Shown here: positions 37,202 through 50,265 of the stretch, piece by piece
How the letters are laid out: every line of letters begins with the position of its first letter
Position numbering within the stretch: the first letter of the stretch is position 1
NCBI RefSeq assembly: GCF_041381155.1
Contig: NC_091140.1
Coordinates: forward strand, 20,054,864-20,118,863
Source: Argopecten irradians
Taxonomy: Eukaryota; Mollusca; Bivalvia; Pectinida; Pectinidae
Direction of reading: 5' to 3'
Length of the DNA stretch: 64,000 nucleotides
The notes under the pieces: model-generated
What the model saw: only the letters and a program-made list of their open reading frames with translations
What the model was told of the DNA's origin: nothing
Databases searched by the model: none
Position numbers and translations under genes: made by a program

Positions 37202-40200
37202 TCAAACTTTCACCATCATAACAATACGCTTGATGCGAGGATCGTTCGCTAAAAGGTTCCAGGCTATGAAGCTAATATTCCAGGGATCTGATGGAGAAGA
37301 CACATAACGACCGTTCAGGTTTATGTCTGCACAGTTTCTATGCCACCACGGACTATGCATTCGCTGAACACATGAGTGGTAAGGATTATTGTCGTTGTCT
37401 CTATCGTTTGTACTAAACCTCATTCCAGAACTAGCCGCCATGGCATCATCTGCGAAAGAAGAAACTGGCATCACTGCATTAAAACTGATTTAAAAATGGA
37501 AGAAAAACAAGAAACGCGTATAGATATAGGTTAGATTATAAACTAGTGACATATGCAAAATCAGGCGAATTATCTGATATATCTTGTTCCGACTTGTCAA
37601 TCGATGATGGTTGGTTTCATGATTTCTAGGTAACCATTGTTTCTGTTTCATTCGCCAGGATACAACAGCTTGTCGGCAAATTGTCTATTTTATAGACACG
37701 TGATAAATCATACTACAGATATGCTTCATGTCACGGTAGCTAGGCTAAATGGAAATAGGCTTGGTTTTCGACGCCTTTTTGAAACGGATTTAACTTTCAG
37801 GCTGGACAATGACGAAACGGCTTTAATCACATATATACATGGTTTGGCGAAGCGAGTCTTAAATATTTGTATTTTTGCGTGTCTGGTGATTATTAATCGA
37901 TTACAGGTACCATTGACCTTTAATCGATTACAATCGATTGCATTATAAAAAGTAATTGAAATTACGCTATATTTTTATACTAAAAAGTGTTCGTTTATTG
38001 AAATAGTACTTACTTGTCACGTTCCCGGAGAATCCAGAGATATCAAGCCGATAATATTTTATCTCGTTAGACACTTGGAAATGGGAATACTCGGCATAAA
38101 TTCTGTTACAGTTGAAGTCATCTAGCTCGATACGTAGTACCCTTGGTGTTGTTGTCAAAAGATACAGTTTCTCATTGCCTTTGAAACAAAATGGAAACTA
38201 TTTTAGTAAAAAATATTACAACACTAATATCACTATTATAGATAATTTTAAAACAAAAAACACATGTTTGCCAAAATTGCAAAACAATATATGATTTTTT
38301 TATTCTTGAAATTGTCAGAAAAATACAAGTACAGTTTGGTTTCTTGTGCAGTGCTAATAAAATATATCATGCTATTTGTGGCATCTAACAAAATATTTAT
38401 TGGTAACTTATCCGTGCATTCCTTTTTCGGATTCGTGTCAGTTGTAATGGAACGTGTTTGGATTCTTCTCATATGGTGGTACTCGCTTCGATTCAATAAC
38501 CTATCGTTCATGCTCTAAGAACATAACGGATATAGTAGCAATACATGTACATGTACATAACAAATTTATACGCTGATAATGATAATACTAGAGAGCATGT
38601 TTATTGAGTCCATGTCAGTGCAAACTATAAATATATGCATAATAAATCAAATTTCTGTGAATAGAAATCAAGTCTTCCTTTTATCAACAAAAACGGAATA
38701 TTCAATGACTAATGATAAGCATCATGTCCGCCATCTTCGATCAACGAAGCGAACCACTTGCACGGTTCAACTAGAAAAGTTCCATGACATATACAGCAAA
38801 TCCGTAAATGATACTTACACGTAAATGGAAGGTACAGTAAGTCAATGATTAGCTTAATCACATGATTAGTGAAAAAAAAATTCCCATTTAGTAAAATATG
38901 TGTGGAGTTCTTAAGATTCATATAAAATTCCTTAAAATTCGGATCACTAAAAACTATTTCATATTTATTTGAAAATTGGCCTTAAAATGTGGATACACCA
39001 ATCACCTTTTGGAAAACTTGGCCCCGAACTTTACAATAAACAGCCATCATTGCAACGTGTTCATGTTCTGAATTGTAATTTTCTTAGACAATACTACCTC
39101 ATTCTAGGTTTTCATCACAGTTAGGGTTTTTGTTTCTTCCACGACACGGAAAGCTTCATTTCACTTTATTTTGGTATTTAAGTAAACGTAATATAACTTA
39201 TTGGGGACTTTAACTTCCATGTCTTTGTATTCCTTACCGAACCAAAACTCGCCAGTAAGATCCCCAAATCCCGACTTGTATTGTTGCCAGCCCCCATAGA
39301 AGTCCACTTCTCCACTGAATCGCCGGTGTATAATCTTATTGAAAGAGAAATAAGGAGTCAGTTTATAGGTAGCATTGAAGAATATATTGGAAACATTAAC
39401 TGTTCCATGCAAGAGGTAAGAGAAAATGTAAACCAGGTTCAGTAATATCTTTTATGGTTATTAGGTTAGCGTGAATGAATCCCTTAATAGAAATGAAATG
39501 ATGACAATACGAAATTTGCAGTTAAAAAGGCAAGAGAAATATAGGACCTCCAATGAGCGTTCATTTCAAATGTGTTGTTATGAAATGAGTGTAGGAGAGG
39601 ACAATCAATATAAACATAAGTCATACTTTATCACGTGAAACGTTTATTTCTTTGTGTTTTAGGTAGTCCGCAAAACTATATAAATTCAATTACAATACAC
39701 TGTATATTCACCTTTGTTTTAATGGCATGGGTCAAAATTTTATCAGTTGATGACGAAAATCAAATTCGTTGTGTAAATTGGTAGTGCTAATACTATTTCT
39801 AGGAAATTAATCAACTCGGATGTGATAGTTTGTATACACAAAGACGTTCTGTTGAATACTCACAAACCAATTCCCATCAACTTTATCCACAAAAGGCCCA
39901 GAAAACATGACGTGGCCAATAGAGCGAGTTTCCACCACCGCTGATCCATAGGGGGCACATTCATTTTTCACTTAAAAGAAGAGGAAATGCTCATCACCAC
40001 GATACAAAGTTACTTCATGTTATGCATTAATTGTACATTTTATAGGATTCTTTCTATCATGACATATTGAGAAATAATACTTAAAAAGTAAGGACGACGA
40101 ACATTTATATTTCTCCAATCTGTGAAATTAAAGGTGCGTACTGTCTTTCACGGCTATTAAACCTCAAAATTTCTACTTAAAAACAACTTTACGAAGATTA

Positions 40201-41269
40201 TCTTTCCCGAATTTGAAAAGGCAATATCAATACGTAAGTGGGGTTTACATGCATTCGAGGAATTTAATTTTTCGCGAATTACTGTGATCGCGAAATTCGC
40301 GAAAGTGAATCACACAAGAAAGAGGTGGTTTGCAGTATCTAACAGCTTTCATCTATTTTTAATCGCTGACTATCACTGCGCCAATAAATCTTCATTGTAA
40401 ACTTAATAGGGGAAACTTGCTTGTTTGATGTAACTTTATCTTGTCTTATCTAGGTCATTGATATAGATTGTTATTGATAAAATTGGATTTTTTTAGGATT
40501 ATTCGGAAACGTTGTGTGGGCTTTGAAATATTTTCATAAACATTTAAATGATCTTGTCTCTAAAATTGACCCATATGATATCTGCAGAATTTACCCATAT
40601 GAGTCATTATCGGCAGAATTACTATACATGTATTTAAACTGTTCATAAAGAACTTGAAGACATACTCCTGTCATTGCTGACGTTTGTTAACTTAATGACA
40701 TAAACATATCAAACAGAAGATAAATAAAACTAATAAAAATAAAAAATAAACATCTGAGCATTTGATTAATGCATTTACATGAAATAAAGAATAAGAATTG
40801 TTATCATACATATATATATTATAATTTTGAATTCTAGAATGCCTGTAATTTGGTTTGAATTCTTCTGTAACTATTTTTTCTTTCAAATGCATGCATACAT
40901 GGTACAAATATCCTTCGGCATACTTTTTTGGTTAGAATACAACCCGATAGTGAAATAGGAAAACTTCTTACCTTTGTTGAAATAGGTGGTTGTCATGGAT
41001 ACGGTAGCTGAGAAATCCTCAGTAAACACACTGGTGTAGGTATTGCACGTCTTCTCGTCCTCGGTGTAAGAAAAGGAGGCACAGTCTCCATGTACACACA
41101 GCATTGCACAGTCCTTGCGTGTTTTTGTCCCAACAATCGAACTGATCAGGTTTGTACTGTGGTGTTGTGGCGACACTCGCAATATTTTATGAAACAAACC
41201 TGACCTGGTATCCATGGCTGTTGCAAAAGTCATGGAAAACAATATCCAAACAATAAAGTTTGTTTCCAT
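37202..41269 (-). CDS. Secreted PAN + fibrinogen-C (FReD) lectin-like protein, 5 exons, 312 aa
   Basis: Fibrinogen-related protein. Exons on the minus strand are 41269-40972, 39970-39864, 39334-39238, 38178-38014 and 37473-37202, all GT-AG and in phase. Residues 1-19 are a signal peptide (IVWILFSMTFATA core). Residues about 28-95 form a PAN/apple-like module with Cys residues in KDCAMLCVHGDC and KTC. Residues about 103-312 form the fibrinogen-C domain: HRRFSGEVDFYGGW, FGNEKLYLL, LRIELDDF, YAEYSHFQVSNE, the calcium-site text STNDRDND and the C-terminal Cys pair in SCVQRMHSPWWHRNC. Such proteins bind microbial sugars in invertebrate immunity and other carbohydrate or acetyl ligands. Odd: exon 2 is short, and the usual VYCDM Cys near the domain start is absent. 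An exact ligand cannot be given. Confidence 0.9.
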
Positions 41270-41494
41270 AGTGATCGAATATATTAACGTGACACGGGCC
41301 TAAATCGTATTTCTTTAGTGGCACAACCTTATTACAATACAATTGAAAGCTACCGCTACCATGTTGCAAATGTATATTTGCATTATTTAAATATTTGCTC
41401 TCTCCCAATGATATAGTATCCCCCTTACAACAGTTTTAGTATCCTTTTCCAATAGTTATTTTATCACTTCTGGGCATAGGTATCACATCCATGT

Positions 41495-43039
41495 CCCATA
41501 AGATTAGTTTCATTCTCTTTTCGTCTTTTCGCCCCGAAAAGACGAAATTTAACAAACCTTAATTTTCGTCTTTTCGTCTTTTCGCCCCGAAAAGACGAAA
41601 TTTAACAAACCTTGATTTTCGTCTTTTCGTCTTTTCGCCCCGAAAAGACGAAAATTAACAAACCTTAATTTTCGTCTTTTCGTCTTTTCGTCTTTTCGTC
41701 TTTTCGCCCCGAAAAGACGAAATTTAACAAACCTTAATTTTCGTCTTTTCGTCTTTTCGCCCCGAAAAGACGAAAATTAACAAACCTTAAATTTCGTCTT
41801 TTCGTCTTTTCGCCCCGAAAAGACGAAAATTAACAAACCTTAATTTTCGTCTTTTCGTCTTTTCGCCTTCCGGTCTGGTGTGGAAGTCATTTTGAAATCT
41901 TTTTATCTTAATATTGACTTAATTGTTCAATATAGAAGCATCAAAGTAGTTTATGATAACAATCGATTTATTAAATTGATAGTATTACAAGTATCTTCAT
42001 CAATAACTAAGATTAGAAGTTTTAAAACAGAAGTCAACATGTTTGTTTACAGCAGTTACGTAGATTTCTCACACGTGGCATATGCCACGTGCCACTAACA
42101 GATTCATCATTCCGCAAATCCTTTAGCGTGATTGATACATTTTTTTAAAATTCATTAATACATTATTTTTTGTGTTCTAATCGCCCTCTTTAGCAATTAC
42201 GCTTATCAAAACATTGCCGTGTATATGTAAGGACCATAATGAACTTAAGATGCTAAACATAGCACTTACAGGAGTTGCCTCCCCTACACAACTTGGAAAA
42301 AAAAAGTTGTCGGCGGGTATTATTTGAAAGCGTTTGAACCACGGATAAACTTGTTAACAAAATAATTTATGAAAGACAACTCGTGAAGACTTTGAGTTTA
42401 AAGGAAGTACTTGTACCAAGAAATTGCTCAAATACAGTTAATTATAACAGTCAATCAGTAGGTACAATGTACTGTGTATTATTTGAAAAGAACATTTTGA
42501 CTACATACATGACATGGTATTCATCATAATTGTACATTAGAAATTACATTATAATCTCCGTCGTATATGATAGATGACAAAGTATATCTGTAATTTGTAT
42601 TTTTTCGGGACGAAAAGGCGAAAAGACGAAAAGACGAAAATTAAGGTTTGTTAATTTTCGTCTTTTCGGGGCAAGACGAAATTTAAGGTTTGTTAATTTT
42701 CGTCTTTTCGCCCCGAAAAGACGAAAAGACGAAATTTAAGGTTTGTAATTTTCGTCTTTTCGGGGCGAAAAGACGAAAAGACGAGATTTTTGAAGGCGAA
42801 AAGACGAAAATTAAAGGCGCTAATTAGCGTGCTTCACTTTCGTCTTTTCGTGTTTGACTTTTCGTCTTTTCGCCGCGAAAAGACGAAATTTAAATTTGTT
42901 AATTTTCGTCTTTTCGGGGCGAAAAGACGAAAAGACGAGAATTAAGATATTTAATTTTCGTCTTTTCGGGGCGAAAAGACGAAAAGACGAAATGGCATAA
43001 ATCAGCCACCGTACCCATAAGATTAGTTTAATCCTCTTT
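41495..43039. mobile_element. Foldback-like element with inverted CGTCTTTTCG arrays
   Basis: The left array (about 41521-41873) has six copies of a 53 bp unit built on TTTCGTCTTTTCGCCCCGAA plus 'atttaacaaaccttaa'. The right array (about 42605-42992) has about six copies of the reverse complement ('ttaaggtttgttaatttt'). A 730 bp middle segment is unrelated. The whole is flanked by 26 bp direct repeats, 'cccataagattagttt...ctcttt' at 41495-41520 and 43014-43039, with two mismatches. Long inverted ends made of short tandem units are the hallmark of foldback transposons. No transposase is visible. It lies about 250 bp upstream of the lectin-like gene start. Confidence 0.7.
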
Positions 43040-43839
43040 GAATAATATCACTTCCCTATCCCATTGTTTTCTTCTCCATACATACATCTAGACTCTCTTT
43101 CAATTGTAACGCCACCTTTCTCTTCTAACGTATCAATACGCTATTTAAGTAGAATCGCCACCTTCTAGGAAATATATCGTTGCCCTCTCTGAAAGTATCA
43201 TTACCCGCCTCGAAAGGTACCAAGGTCCTGACTTCGTTGGAGTATAACCTTAATACTTACCAATGTTTGGTAACCTAGTAACGAGGATGACGTCATTCTG
43301 GCTTTTATCTACAGGTGAAAAGTAATTGGTTATAATCAAATCCATATCCGAGATTTTCAAATAGATTACCACATCAAAAACCAATATTAATGAAAAATAC
43401 AATATACATCATTTAATAAACAACTTACCGAGTAGTGTTCAATAGAGCGGAGCGTGTCGTCAGGAACGTTTTATCGATGTAAGAAATAGCTCACACTTAT
43501 GCCAAAATGAAGAGTGTTTACTCTGTATCCCTCAAAAATAGCAAAACTATGGGACAGTGACTATATAAGTAACTTGGGGTACGAGACCAAGTCATCTCTT
43601 TTCATTATGTTTGTTTATATGCCCATTTCACTGGTTCCACCTGTGTTTTTTGAGGATATTGTATGTTGGAGAATTGGAGAAGTAGTTTACACTAGCCATA
43701 CAAGCTGCTTTCATACACCCATTACAGTATGTTTTTATTCGACGTAAAATCTATCAAAATGAAACCCTTCTTTGAATTTAATTATTTGCAATATGACAAT
43801 GTTTTGTTTCAAAAACAGTCTTCATGTACATATAATTAA
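43040..43839. other. Region upstream of the lectin-like gene, no exon confirmed
   Basis: On the minus strand 'actactcg|gtaagttg' at about 43423-43435 looks like a splice donor and could end an untranslated first exon of the lectin-like gene. No matching transcription evidence is available from sequence alone. Confidence 0.3.
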
Positions 43840-44225
43840 ATTTTAGATGTTTTCATGCTAAATCCAACACTCTGATTAGCATATTCTTTTTCTTCATATA
43901 CTATGAAGAAAAAATCCGAGGATGGCGCGAAAATCCGACTTATTCATGACGTCACAATAGAGACGTTGACGTTGCGTATTGATTTAGAAAAAATAATTCA
44001 TCGGAAAATCGATAGACTAGTACAATTAAACGTATATTGTGTTATCAAGTAGGCTGAAAAATTCATTATAAGCATTGATGTAACTATTTTTTAACTTCAT
44101 AGAGGAAAGAAAGAAATTTTATTTGCAAACTACTGTGAGAATCCGCTACGTGGATTCACACAGTTTGCAAACACAATTTCTTTCATACCTCTATGAAGTA
44201 AAAAATTAGTAACACCAATGCTTAA
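43840..44225. repeat. ~385 bp dispersed repeat, single copy
   Basis: Same order of blocks as at 2255-3040, including 'tgacgttgcgtattgattta', 'atcaagtaggctgaaaaatt' and a hairpin 'ctactgtgagaatccgctac gtggattcacacagtttgc'. Ends 'aatgcttaa' where the 473 bp satellite begins. Confidence 0.75.
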
Positions 44226-47200
44226 TTAAGTTTATGATCCTTAAAACCTTAAAATATTTAGGAAATCTTTGGTATCTTAAAAAAATGAGAAATTTTGTTT
44301 GAATTTTTCTTTCTTGCCTACTGGTAGGCTTCTGAAAATCAATCGGACGCAAAACAGATAATAGCACACAAATGGCCTTATTGTTTACTTGTAAGTTTTT
44401 GTTTAATATCAAGACACTGTATGTGATTTTAAACAAGTACCAAGATCAAAATAAAGGACAGACTGTATAGTTGCTCCCATGGAAAATAGGAAGATTTCTT
44501 TAAATTTTTAGCCGTCGGAAATATCAAATAGGTCGTTAACACGATATCCCAATACCGTGTCATTGGAGGAAGATTTATTGCGTAAGTTCAAAGGATGATG
44601 TTTTCACAGATATTACATTATGTGTTTATTTGACGCCGGTAAGACAATAACAATTTTAAACAACTGTGTATGAAGCATGAATAATTTGTGATGTCCCTTA
44701 AGTTTATGATCCTTAAAACCTTAAAATATTTAGGAAATCTTTGGTATCTTAAAAAAAATGAGAAATTTTAATTGAATTTTTCTTTCTTGCCCACTGGTAG
44801 GCTTCTGAAAATCAGTCGGACGCAAAACAGATAATAGCACACAAATGGCCTTATTGTTTACTTGTAAGTTTTTGTTTAATATCAAGACACTGTATGTGAT
44901 TTTAAACAAGTACCAAGATCAAAATAAAGGACAGACTGTATAGTTGCTCCCATGGAAAATAGGAAGGTTTCTTTAAATTTTTATCCGTCGGAAATATCAA
45001 ATAGGTCGTTAACACGATATCCCAATACCGTGTCATTGGAGGAAGATTTATTGCGTAAGTTCAAAGGATGATGTTTTCACAGATATTACATTAATGTGTT
45101 TATTTGACGCCGGTAAGACAATAACAATTTAAACAACTGTGTATGAAGCATGAATAATTTGTGATGTCCCTTAAGTTTATGATCCTTAAAACCTTAAAAT
45201 ATTTAGGAAATCTTTGGTATCTTAAAAAAAATGAGAAATTTTGTTTGAATTTTTCTTTCTTGCCCACTGGTAGGCTTCTGAAAATCAGTCGGACGCAAAA
45301 CAGATAATAGCACACAAATGGCCTTATTGTTTACTTGTAAGTTTTTGTTTAATATCAAGACACTGTATGTGATTTTAAACAAGTACCAAGATCAAAATAA
45401 AGGACAGACTGTATAGTTGCTCCCATGGAAAATAGGAAGGTTTCTTTAAATTTTTATCCGTCGGAAATATCAAATAGGTCGTTAACACGATATCCCAATA
45501 CCGTGTCATTGGAGGAAGATTTATTGCGTAAGTTCAAAGGATGATGTTTTCACAGATATTACATTAATGTGTTTATTTGACGCCGGTAAGACAATAACAA
45601 TTTAAACAACTGTGTATGAAGCATGAATAATTTGTGATGTCCCTTAAGTTTATGATCCTTAAAACCTTAAAATATTTAGGAAATCTTTGGTATCTTAAAA
45701 AAAATGAGAAATTTTGTTTGAATTTTTCTTTCTTGCCCACTGGTAGGCTTCTGAAAATCAGTCGGACGCAAAACAGATAATAGCACACAAATGGTCTTAT
45801 TGTTTACTTGTAAGTTTTTTGTTTAATATCAAGACACTGTATGTGATTTTAAACAAGTACCAAGATCAAAATAAAGGACAGACTGTATAGTTGCTCCCAT
45901 GGAAAATAGGAAGGTTTCTTTAAATTTTTATCCGTCGGAAATATCAAATAGGTCGTTAACACGATATCCCAATACCGTGTCATTGGAGGAAGATTTATTG
46001 CGTAAGTTCAAAGGATGATGTTTTCACAGATATTACATTAATGTGTTTATTTGACGCCGGTAAGACAATAACAATTTAAACAACTGTGTATGAAGCATGA
46101 ATAATTTGTGATGTCCCTTAAGTTTATGATCCTTAAAACCTTAAAATATTTAGGAAATCTTTGGTATCTTAAAAAAAATGAGAAATTTTAATTGAATTTT
46201 TCTTTCTTGCCCACTGGTAGGCTTCTGAAAATCAGTCGGACGCAAAACAGATAATAGCACACAAATGGCCTTATTGTTTACTTGTAAGTTTTTGTTTAAT
46301 ATCAAGACACTGTATGTGATTTTAAACAAGTACCAAGATCAAAATAAAGGACAGACTGTATAGTTGCTCCCATGGAAAATAGGAAGGTTTCTTTAAATTT
46401 TTATCCGTCGGAAATATCAAATAGGTCGTTAACACGATATCCCAATACCGTGTCATTGGAGGAAGATTTATTGCGTAAGTTCAAAGGATGATGTTTTCAC
46501 AGATATTACATTAATGTGTTTATTTGACGCCGGTAAGACAATAACAATTTAAACAACTGTGTATGAAGCATGAATAATTTGTGATGATGTCCCTTAAGTT
46601 TATGATCCTTAAAACCTTAAAATATTTAGGAAATCTTTGGTATCTTAAAAAAAATGAGAAATTTTGTTTGAATTTTTCTTTCTTGCCCACTGGTAGGCTT
46701 CTGAAAATCAGTCGGACGCAAAACAGATAATAGCACACAAATGGCCTTATTGTTTACTTGTAAGTTTTTGTTTAATATCAAGACACTGTATGTGATTTTA
46801 AACAAGTACCAAGATCAAAATAAAGGACAGACTGTATAGTTGCTCCCATGGAAAATAGGAAGGTTTCTTTAAATTTTTATCCGTCGGAAATATCAAATAG
46901 GTCGTTAACACGATATCCCAATACCGTGTCATTGGAGGAAGATTTATTGCGTAAGTTCAAAGGATGATGTTTTCACAGATATTACATTAATGTGTTTATT
47001 TGACGCCGGTAAGACAATAACAATTTAAACAACTGTGTATGAAGCATGAATAATTTGTGATGTCCCTTAAGTTTATGATCCTTAAAACCTTAAAATATTT
47101 AGGAAATCTTTGGTATCTTAAAAAAATGAGAAAATTTTGTTTGAATTTTTCATTCTTGCCCACTGGTAGGCTTCTGAAAATCAGTCGGACGCAAAACAGA

Positions 47201-49437
47201 TAATAGCACACAAATGGCCTTATTGTTTACTTGTAAGTTTTTGTTTAATATCAAGACACTGTATGTGATTTTAAACAAGTACCAAGATCAAAATAAAGGA
47301 CAGACTGTATAGTTGCTCCCATGGAAAATAGGAAGGTTTCTTTAAATTTTTATCCGTCGGAAATATCAAATAGGTCGTTAACACGATATCCCAATACCGT
47401 GTCATTGGAGGAAGATTTATTGCGTAAGTTCAAAGGATGATGTTTTCACAGATATTACATTAATGTGTTTATTTGACGCCGGTAAGACAATAACAATTTA
47501 AACAACTGTGTATGAAGCATGAATAATTTGTGATGTCCCTTAAGTTTATGATCCTTAAAACCTTAAAATATTTAGGAAATCTTTGGTATCTTAAAAAAAA
47601 TGAGAAATTTTGTTTGAATTTTTCTTTCTTGCCCACTGGTAGGCTTCTGAAAATCAGTCGGACGCAAAACAGATAATAGCACACAAATGGTCTTATTGTT
47701 TACTTGTAAGTTTTTGTTTAATATCAAGACACTGTATGTGATTTTAAACAAGTACCAAGATCAAAATAAAGGACAGACTGTATAGTTGCTCCCATGGAAA
47801 ATAGGAAGGTTTCTTTAAATTTTTATCCGTCGGAAATATCAAATAGGTCGTTAACACGATATCCCAATACCGTGTCATTGGAGGAAGATTTATTGCGTAA
47901 GTTCAAAGGATGATGTTTTCACAGATATTACATTAATGTGTTTATTTGACGCCGGTAAGACAATAACAATTTAAACAACTGTGTATGAAGCATGAATAAT
48001 TTGTGATGTCCCTTAAGTTTATGATCCTTAAAACCTTAAAATATTTAGGAAATCTTTGGTATCTTAAAAAAAAATGAGAAATTTTGTTTGAATTTTTCTT
48101 TCTTGCCCACTGGTAGGCTTCTGAAAATCAGTCGGACGCAAAACAGATAATAGCACACAAATGGCCTTATTGTTTACTTGTAAGTTTTTGTTTAATATCA
48201 AGACACTGTATGTGATTTTAAACAAGTACCAAGATCAAAATAAAGGACAGACTGTATAGTTGCTCCCATGGAAAATAGGAAGGTTTCTTTAAATTTTTAT
48301 CCGTCGGAAATATCAAATAGGTCGTTAACACGATATCCCAATACCGTGTCATTGGAGGAAGATTTATTGCGTAAGTTCAAAGGATGATGTTTTCACAGAT
48401 ATTACATTAATGTGTTTATTTGACGCCGGTAAGACAATAACAATTTAAACAACTGTGTATGAAGCATGAATAATTTGTGATGTCCCTTAAGTTTATGATC
48501 CTTAAAACCTTAAAATATTTAGGAAATCTTTGGTATCTTAAAAAAAATGAGAAATTTTGTTTGAATTTTTCTTTCTTGCCCACTGGTAGGCTTCTGAAAA
48601 TCAGTCGGACGCAAAACAGATAATAGCACACAAATGGCCTTATTGTTTACTTGTAAGTTTTTGTTTAATATCAAGACACTGTATGTGATTTTAAACAAGT
48701 ACCAAGATCAAAATAAAGGACAGACTGTATAGTTGCTCCCATGGAAAATAGGAAGGTTTCTTTAAATTTTTATCCGTCGGAAATATCAAATAGGTCGTTA
48801 ACACGATATCCCAATACCGTGTCATTGGAGGAAGATTTATTGCGTAAGTTCAAAGGATGATGTTTTCACAGATATTACATTAATGTGTTTATTTGACGCC
48901 GGTAAGACAATAACAATTTAAACAACTGTGTATGAAGCATGAATAATTTGTGATGTCCCTTAAGTTTATGATCCTTAAAACCTTAAAATATTTAGGAAAT
49001 CTTTGGTATCTTAAAAAAAAATGAGAAATTTTGTTTGAATTTTTCTTTCTTGCCCACTGGTAGGCTTCTGAAAATCAGTCGGACGCAAAACAGATAATAG
49101 CACACAAATGGCCTTATTGTTTACTTGTAAGTTTTTGTTTAATATCAAGATACTGTATGTGATTTTAAACAAGTACCAAGATCAAAATAAAGGACAGACT
49201 GTATAGTTGCTCCCATGGAAAATAGGAAGGTTTCTTTAAATTTTTAGCCGTCGGAAATATCAAATAGGTCGTTAACACGATATCCCAATACCGTGTCATT
49301 GGAGGAAGATTTATTGCGTAAGTTCAAAGGATGATGTTTTCACAGATATTACATTAATGTGTTTATTTGACGCCGGTAAGACAATAACAATTTTAAACAA
49401 CTGTGTATGAAGCATGAATAATTTGTGATGTCCCTTA
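44226..49437. repeat. 473 bp satellite, 11 tandem copies
   Basis: Units begin 'ttaagtttatgatccttaaa' near 44226, 44698, 45172, 45646, 46119, 46594, 47068, 47541, 48014, 48488 and 48960, and end 'gatgtccc'. Copies look about 98-99 percent alike, except copy 1, which has more private changes. Each copy carries a 71-codon minus-strand open frame that resembles no family known to me. Unit borders and both array ends are at TTAA. Copies 1 and 11 share variants not found in the nine interior copies. Confidence 0.97.
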
Positions 49438-49844
49438 AAGGCCCACTACCTTTCCGAAACGGCTTTAAATTTTAAAATGGGAATGTAAAACAAGATCGAT
49501 AATTTTGCAGAGTCGCAAAAATTATTAACTTACCGTTAATACTACTACATTTATTATCACCTTCTGAACGATTTGATTAAAATAAATAAAATGTTCATTT
49601 TCATAACGCGGGTCGTATTATGTTTCCCGCCGTCGTCCTAAATACCGGCGGTAGTTGACTATCACTGTGCCAGACGGCAAAACGGCGAATTGACTCTCCA
49701 CTGTTTTCATATATTACGCAGGAAATCTTGCATATGCTTGGTGTCGTAACATTATTTTAGGTCATCGGTACGCATTTTCTGATGTTATTTATGTTTTTTT
49801 AAGAAACCTTTATATTTTGCTCCGGAAAGGTAATGGGTCTTTAA
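49435..49844. mobile_element. MITE family 2, longer copy
   Basis: TTAA-AGGCCCACTACCTTTCCG at the left and CGGAAAGGTAATGGGTCT-TTAA at the right: about 18 bp inverted repeats with TTAA outside both. A shorter relative is at 25165. The left TTAA is shared with the end of the 473 bp satellite. Confidence 0.85.
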
Positions 49845-50265
49845 CAGATGACTTGTTTATAGACCTGTATATAAAGATTTAGCTATAACACTTCGGTAAT
49901 TCATCCGTGAAACGTCCTTATTAACCCGGGCCAGAACTCCGGCTTCATTCATGAATAAACAAAACATGACACAGCTTTAATCTTACCTATAAATTGTTAA
50001 CTACGAATCACAAACAAGTGCAACAAATGTTTCCATGTATTGTATGTGATCATGCAGACACAAGCCAAGGGGAGATCACAGATATTTGGAATATTTAAAC
50101 ATTGCCAATGACAGTGGGGAAAAGTTGCATGTCTATTTTAATTTTGATGGCAAAGTCAGGATTGATTTGTAATTCTTCACCGGAAAGATTGTAGAATTGA
50201 CCTATTCACTAGGGTACATATGTTTCGTCATGTGTACGTACTATTACTACAGAACTGATTTTAAG
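49845..50265. other. Spacer between MITE and minisatellite
   Basis: Nothing recognised. Confidence 0.4.

Noticed and set aside
37637-37948. 103-codon plus-strand frame in lectin gene intron 4
   Set aside because: No motif or splice support, and it lies antisense within the intron of a well-supported gene.
44206-48631. Repeated 71-codon minus-strand open frames as a multicopy small gene
   Set aside because: They are one frame of the 473 bp satellite, kept open because the copies are nearly identical. No start context, signal or family resemblance.
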